From Leifsonia sp. AG29 (lineage in GTDB: Bacteria > Actinomycetota > Actinomycetes > Actinomycetales > Microbacteriaceae): 64,000 nt of DNA. The stretch is from the NCBI RefSeq assembly GCF_009765225.1, contig NZ_VMSF01000001.1, positions 2,790,001-2,854,000 of the forward strand. Direction: 5' to 3'. Of the stretch, positions 60,266 to 64,000 are shown piece after piece. Position 1 is the first letter of the stretch; each line of letters begins with the position of its first letter. Under the pieces are notes generated by a model. It was not told the origin of the DNA. It ran no database searches and saw only the letters and a list, made by a program, of their open reading frames with translations. Position numbers and translations under genes: made by a program.

Positions 60266-62386
60266 TCAGCGCTTCTTCGTCGACTTCTCCGGCTCGGGCA
60301 GCGTCCCGGCGGCGCGGCGCTCGGCGTAGTACGCCCGCGCTTCCGCCTGCCGCTCGGCCTCCGCACCCGACGCGATCTTCGCGCGCACGAGCTCCGGCCC
60401 GTACCCGAACGCGTCGACCAGGTCGACCGCGTGCGGCCGGATCCGGAGGAGCAGCCGGTCGATGTACGCCGACACGGCCTGGGCGCGCTGCGGCGACAGC
60501 CGGCCGTTCATGAGGTACCACGCCAGGTGCTTCTCGATCAGGCCGAAGCCGAACAAGTCCCGCAGCCAGGTCAGCACCTGCCGGGTGCCCTCGTCGGGCG
60601 CCTGCTCGAGCGCCTCGGTGAACGCCTCCCATTGCAGCAGCTCGCCGTGGGCCCGCGCCGCCTCGATGAGCTCGTTCTGCTGCGAGTTGAAGAGGTCGGC
60701 CGACGCCTTCTTCCCCAGCTTGGAGGCGGAGCGCAGCCGGCCGCCGATCTGCGACACCATCGTCTCGACGCGGTCGGTGAGCAGCTCGCGCTGCGTCGCC
60801 GACTCCTGCAGCCAGTTGACTGCGCGCGCCGTCGAACCGAAGTCGCGAACCGTCTGCGCGACGCTGCGCATGCCCGAGCCGTGGTAGGCGCGGCCCGCCG
60901 CCTGGGTGACGACGTACCGCGCGAGCGCGCCGGCGTCGGCCTTCGCGAACTTGCGGCTGAAGTCGGTGAGGAGGCGCTTCGCGACGAGCTGCAGGAGCAC
61001 GTTGTTGTCGCCCTCGAAGGTCACCCAGATGTCGAGGTCCTGCCGGAGGGACGTGATGCGGTTCTCGGTGAGGAACCCTGCGCCGCCGCAGGCCTCGCGC
61101 GCCTCCTGGAGGGTCTCGAGCGCGTGCCAGGTGCTGAGCGGCTTCAGCGCTGCCGCCATCGTCTCGAGGTCCTGACGGTCGGTGTCGGTGTCGGCCTTGC
61201 CGCTGAACACGTCGTCGAACTTGTGGAGGAAGACCTCATGGGCGAAGCTCGCGGCGTACGTCGTCGCGAGGAGAGGCAGGAGCCGTCGCTGGTGGCGCTG
61301 GTAGTCGAGCAGCACCTCCTCGTCGGTGTCGCTGCCCGCGGTGAATTGCCGCCGCTGGTCCGCGTAGGTGAGCGCGATCTTGAGGCCGATCTTGGAGGCG
61401 ATGGTCGCCGAGCCGTCGAGCGACACACGCCCCTGCACCAGCGTTCCGAGCATCGTGAAGAAGCGCCGGCCGGGGCTCTGGATCGGCGAGGAGTAGGTGC
61501 CGTCCTCGGCGACGTCGCCATAGCGGTTCAGCAGGTCGGTGCGCGGGATGCGCACCCCGGTGAAGTGGAGGCGGCCGTTGTCGATGCCGTTGAGGCCGCC
61601 CTTCTGGCCGTCGTCCTCGCCGCCGATCCCGGGGAGGAAGTCGCCGTTCTCGTCCCGGATGGGGACGTAGAACGCGTGCACGCCATGGTTCACGCCCTTG
61701 GTGATGAGCTGCGCGAACACGACGGCTGCGGTCGCGTCCACAGCGGCGTTCCCGAGGTAGTCCTTCCACGCCCCGCGGAACGGGGTGTCGATCACGAACT
61801 CCTGCGTGTCAGGGTCGTAGGTCGCCGTCGTGCCGATGCTCGCGACGTCCGATCCGTGGCCGGTCTCCGTCATGGCGAAGGCGCCGGGAACGTCGAGCGA
61901 CATGATCCCGGGCAGGTACTTCTGGTGGTGGGGCTCGGTTCCGAGGTGCATGACGGCCGCGCCGAACAGCCCCCACTGCACGCCCGACTTGATCTGGAGG
62001 GACGGGTCCGCCGCCACGAGCTCCTCGAACGCGGCGATGTTGCCGCCGTGGTCCTCGCGGCCTCCGACCGACTTCGGGAACGCTCGGTGCACCTGGCCGT
62101 TCTCCACGAGCAGCTTGAGCTGCTCGAACACGCGCTTGCGGTGGTCGGCGACCGAGAGCCCCTCCACCTTCTGGACCTCGGGCCGCTTCGCGAGCTCGCG
62201 GGAGGCGAGACGCGCCTCCGCCCAGTCACCCAGGAGCTGTCGGCCGAGACCCTCCACGTCGACACGAGGTGTCGCACCAACCGGGGCGGGCACCCCGGAG
62301 GCGGGGCGCGTCGGCGCGGGTGCAGCGGGAGCGGACTGGGGCGCGGCGGGTGTCGTCGGTGCGGTGCTCTGAGCGGTGTCGACCAT
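60266..62386 (-). CDS. Acyl-CoA oxidase / dehydrogenase (ACOX-type)
   Basis: A 706-residue flavoenzyme, the length of acyl-CoA oxidases rather than of ~400-residue dehydrogenases. After a ~45-residue Ala/Pro-rich N-terminus come the FAD/substrate region FAMTETGHGSDVASIGTTATY, the RVSLDGSATIASKIGLKIALTYADQRRQF helix, GGAGFLTENRI and the catalytic Glu in WVTFEGDNNVLLQLVAKRLL. It carries out the first step of fatty-acid beta-oxidation. Start ATG 62386 has AAGGAGAG. A 16-bp palindrome (62498-62513) lies in its promoter region. Confidence 0.92.
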   Translation of the reverse strand: MVDTAQSTAPTTPAAPQSAPAAPAPTRPASGVPAPVGATPRVDVEGLGRQLLGDWAEARLASRELAKRPEVQKVEGLSVADHRKRVFEQLKLLVENGQVHRAFPKSVGGREDHGGNIAAFEELVAADPSLQIKSGVQWGLFGAAVMHLGTEPHHQKYLPGIMSLDVPGAFAMTETGHGSDVASIGTTATYDPDTQEFVIDTPFRGAWKDYLGNAAVDATAAVVFAQLITKGVNHGVHAFYVPIRDENGDFLPGIGGEDDGQKGGLNGIDNGRLHFTGVRIPRTDLLNRYGDVAEDGTYSSPIQSPGRRFFTMLGTLVQGRVSLDGSATIASKIGLKIALTYADQRRQFTAGSDTDEEVLLDYQRHQRRLLPLLATTYAASFAHEVFLHKFDDVFSGKADTDTDRQDLETMAAALKPLSTWHALETLQEAREACGGAGFLTENRITSLRQDLDIWVTFEGDNNVLLQLVAKRLLTDFSRKFAKADAGALARYVVTQAAGRAYHGSGMRSVAQTVRDFGSTARAVNWLQESATQRELLTDRVETMVSQIGGRLRSASKLGKKASADLFNSQQNELIEAARAHGELLQWEAFTEALEQAPDEGTRQVLTWLRDLFGFGLIEKHLAWYLMNGRLSPQRAQAVSAYIDRLLLRIRPHAVDLVDAFGYGPELVRAKIASGAEAERQAEARAYYAERRAAGTLPEPEKSTKKR

Positions 62387-62497
62387 GACTCTCCTTCGGC
62401 AGGACTCGGGATCGTGCTCACGCTACGACGGGCGTCGCGCGGAAGGAAAACGTCGGTGCGGCGCCTACAAATCGGGCGTTCCGACCCCGGACGGGCA

Positions 62498-62513
62498 TTG
62501 TGGAATGCCACAA
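62498..62513. promoter_or_regulatory. Palindromic operator candidate TTGTGG-AATG-CCACAA
   Basis: Perfect 6-bp arms with a 4-nt centre, 112 bp upstream of the acyl-CoA oxidase start. An overlapping palindrome GGCATT-GTGG-AATGCC is at 62494-62509. Fits a TetR- or GntR-type repressor. Confidence 0.5.
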
Positions 62514-62578
62514 ACGAGGGAGGCGCGACCTGTGCACCCTCGACAGAGCGCGCTGAGGTTCGTGCGGGAGGTACGACA

Positions 62579-62611
62579 AAGGGCGGGTCGCGCTGGAAGC
62601 GACCCGCCCTT
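62579..62611 (-). terminator. Terminator of beta-helix protein gene
   Basis: A perfect 13-bp stem (AAGGGCGGGTCGC and its complement) with a 7-nt loop. On the minus strand it ends in CCCTTTGT, a weak U-tract, 86 bp past the stop at 62697. Confidence 0.75.
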
Positions 62612-62696
62612 CGGAGCCGGTGAGCCGGGTGGGCCGATCAGCCGACCGGCCGATCAGCCCATCACGGCGCAGACCTGGCGGCCGTGCGGCCGGCGG

Positions 62697-63182
62697 TCAC
62701 GCCGCGCGGCGGCGCGACGAGCGCTCCTCCCGGACCTGCGGACGCGTTGCACGCGGCGCGTGCAGCGGCGTGGTGAGCGCCGCACGAGCGGCGGCGGAGC
62801 CCTTGAGCTCGATCACGGTTCCGGCGGCGACGGTGGCGTCGCGCTCGATCCGCGCGCCGTTGCCGATCATCGCTCCCTCGCCGAGCTTGGCGTTGCTCCC
62901 GATCTTGACGCCGCTTCCCACGACGCACCCGGCGCCGATGTGGACGTTGGCGCCCACGAAGGCGCGGTCGCCGACCGTCGCGCCCTTGTCGATCCAGCTT
63001 CCGGCGCCGACGTACGCGTCGAGCCCGACCCGGGCGTCCGCCTCCACGTACGCCGTCGGCTCCAGGTACGCCGAGTCGGCGACCCGTGCCGTCGGGGAGA
63101 CGAGTCCACGACCGTTCGCGTGCCGCTTGTACTTGATGACTGCGCCGGTCTCGTCCTCGAGCTCCTCGATCATTCGCGCCAT
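62697..63182 (-). CDS. Left-handed beta-helix hexapeptide-repeat protein
   Basis: A 161-residue protein whose middle (about 30-125) is made of hexads such as ARVGLDAYVGAGSWIDKGATVGDRAFVGANVHIGAGCVVG, the signature of left-handed beta-helix acyltransferases. It lacks a clear catalytic His loop and ends in a basic, Arg-rich tail (RATRPQVREERSSRRRAA), so it may be structural or a divergent acyltransferase. ATG 63182 was chosen for AAGGAGG 6 nt upstream. A 24-bp palindrome precedes it. Confidence 0.78.
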   Translation of the reverse strand: MARMIEELEDETGAVIKYKRHANGRGLVSPTARVADSAYLEPTAYVEADARVGLDAYVGAGSWIDKGATVGDRAFVGANVHIGAGCVVGSGVKIGSNAKLGEGAMIGNGARIERDATVAAGTVIELKGSAAARAALTTPLHAPRATRPQVREERSSRRRAA

Positions 63183-63233
63183 GGCATCCTCCTTAGAGAT
63201 CGCGCGGTTATCGTCTGATTCCATAACGCTGGA

Positions 63234-63257
63234 CGACCAGGAAGAATTCCCTGGTCG
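63234..63257. promoter_or_regulatory. 24-bp palindrome CGACCAGG-N8-CCTGGTCG
   Basis: Perfect 8-bp arms around an EcoRI-like AAGAATTC centre, 52 bp upstream of the ATG at 63182. A likely repressor operator. Confidence 0.5.
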
Positions 63258-63351
63258 CCTCACGGAAAGGGCACAGTACGCCCATGCTCGCCGGGGCAAC
63301 AGGGGAAGCGCTGAATTCGTGCTGAGACGACCCTGGGAGGCGGGGACCGCC

Positions 63352-64000
63352 CTAGTAGCGGAGCCCGTGCCCGAAACGGAAGAGCGGCGCCTCCGTGTCG
63401 AACGGGACATCCGACCGGCTGGCGCGGACCGCCTCCATCGACGACGGGAGCTCCATCGGCAGTCGCCCGCGCGGAGACGCCGCCCCGAACAGCACATCCA
63501 AGAGGGCGTGCTGGTCAGCGCCGAAATCGGCCGCGATCGCCGCCGCCTCGGCGACGAACGGCGTGAGAATGGCCGGCCGGTCGAGGAACACCTGCAGCAC
63601 CGTGGGCACGGCCCGGGCGACGGCGAGCACCTCCTCCACGGTCTCGGCCGGGAAGTCGAGCGAGCCGGCATGGAAGAAGTTCTCGAACATCGTCGGGCGC
63701 TGCTCGTACGGGGCGTGGAGGCGCACCAGGGCCGCGTCCGCCTCCGCCGGGCTCGAGACCACGGTCGCGTACTCGCCGACGATGGCCGCATCGAAGCCGT
63801 GGACGTAGACGCGGGCGCCCCGCGCGAGCGGCAGCGTGCCGTCGTTCTGCAGGAGCGTGATGGAGGCGCGCTGCGCCTCCGCTCCGGCCGCCCGGAACTC
63901 TGCACGACCGACGATCGCCTCGGCGCGCTCCGGGTCCACGAGGGGCGCGTCGAACAACCCGAGCCGGAACTTCTCGCGGAGGAGGCGGCGCGCCGAGACG
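63352..64000 (-). CDS. GH3 beta-glucosidase/N-acetylhexosaminidase, C-terminal part (gene continues outside window)
   Basis: The open frame enters from the right edge and ends at 63352. It reads RRLLREKFRLGLFDAPLVDPERA, the junction between the GH3 barrel and C-terminal domain, then SITLLQNDGTLPLARGARVYVHG and PRGRLPMELPSSMEAV ... PLFRFGHGLRY, the standard GH3 C-terminal motifs. The catalytic nucleophile (GFxxSD) lies upstream, outside the window. It hydrolyses terminal sugars from glycans. Confidence 0.9.
   Translation of the reverse strand, partial: VSARRLLREKFRLGLFDAPLVDPERAEAIVGRAEFRAAGAEAQRASITLLQNDGTLPLARGARVYVHGFDAAIVGEYATVVSSPAEADAALVRLHAPYEQRPTMFENFFHAGSLDFPAETVEEVLAVARAVPTVLQVFLDRPAILTPFVAEAAAIAADFGADQHALLDVLFGAASPRGRLPMELPSSMEAVRASRSDVPFDTEAPLFRFGHGLRY

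Overview
The window is a 64-kb stretch of very GC-rich DNA with strongly actinobacterial traits: DUF2510 and DUF4190 membrane proteins, many GTG starts, 4-bp ATGA/GTGA gene overlaps, and several genes whose -10 box lies only 6-8 nt before the start codon (leaderless transcripts). Gene content (DUF4082 surface proteins, an N,N-dimethylformamidase-like secreted giant, a ferric-reductase/NuoF/ferredoxin operon) suggests a member of the Microbacteriaceae. This is inference; there is no rRNA or marker gene in the window to prove it.

Layout. 1-17.5 kb is a housekeeping and transport region: PrsW-type protease (cut by the window edge), DUF4190 protein, aquaporin, CGNR regulator, EamA exporter, CorA, a membrane electron-transfer operon (5.2-7.6 kb), DedA, a taurine/nitrate-type ABC transporter divergent from a CitA/CitB-type two-component system, a DHA2 drug exporter, two small membrane proteins and an aldo/keto reductase. 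17.6-19.1 kb holds a cryptic secreted precursor whose only six cysteines sit in the last 57 residues (halocin-C8-like architecture), a small two-helix membrane protein downstream of it, and about 0.6 kb of apparently non-coding DNA. 19.2-23.5 kb has a PMT/GT39-like glycosyltransferase, an SRAP protein and a DUF4082/beta-helix surface protein.

23.5-57.7 kb is one large exopolysaccharide (EPS) locus. Left part: GT2, deacetylase, two divergent Wzz-like chain-length proteins, a Wzy-like polymerase, GT2 and GT4. Centre, mostly minus strand: an asparagine-synthetase-like ligase, acyl carrier protein, PLP decarboxylase and AMP-ligase, then four glycosyltransferases and a Wzx flippase. Right part: two exported proteins, an acetyltransferase, the polyprenyl-phosphate sugar transferase that starts the repeat unit, an L-2-hydroxyglutarate-oxidase-like enzyme, and a translationally coupled amino-sugar operon (WlbA-like dehydrogenase, epimerase, two DegT aminotransferases, NeuD-like acetyltransferase). 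It ends with a 1,512-residue secreted protein. The expected flow is nucleotide amino-sugar synthesis, loading of undecaprenyl phosphate, extension by glycosyltransferases, flipping by Wzx, polymerisation by Wzy with Wzz-like length control, and modification by the ACP/ligase/decarboxylase module, the deacetylase and surface proteins.

57.7-64 kb returns to metabolism: malate dehydrogenase, proline iminopeptidase, a four-unit 94-bp repeat array, acyl-CoA oxidase, a beta-helix protein and the C-terminal part of a GH3 glycosidase.

Most notable: the halocin-C8-like precursor; the ACP-ligase-decarboxylase-synthetase quartet resembling exosortase-associated EPS genes but without an exosortase; a possible closed 2-oxoglutarate/2-hydroxyglutarate cycle in amino-sugar synthesis; C5-N(4-8)-G5 palindromes paired with TGA-N7-TCA motifs at four EPS sites; a double-hairpin leader before the sugar transferase; and the 94-bp repeat array of ATTCGGGCCGAAT-type half-sites.
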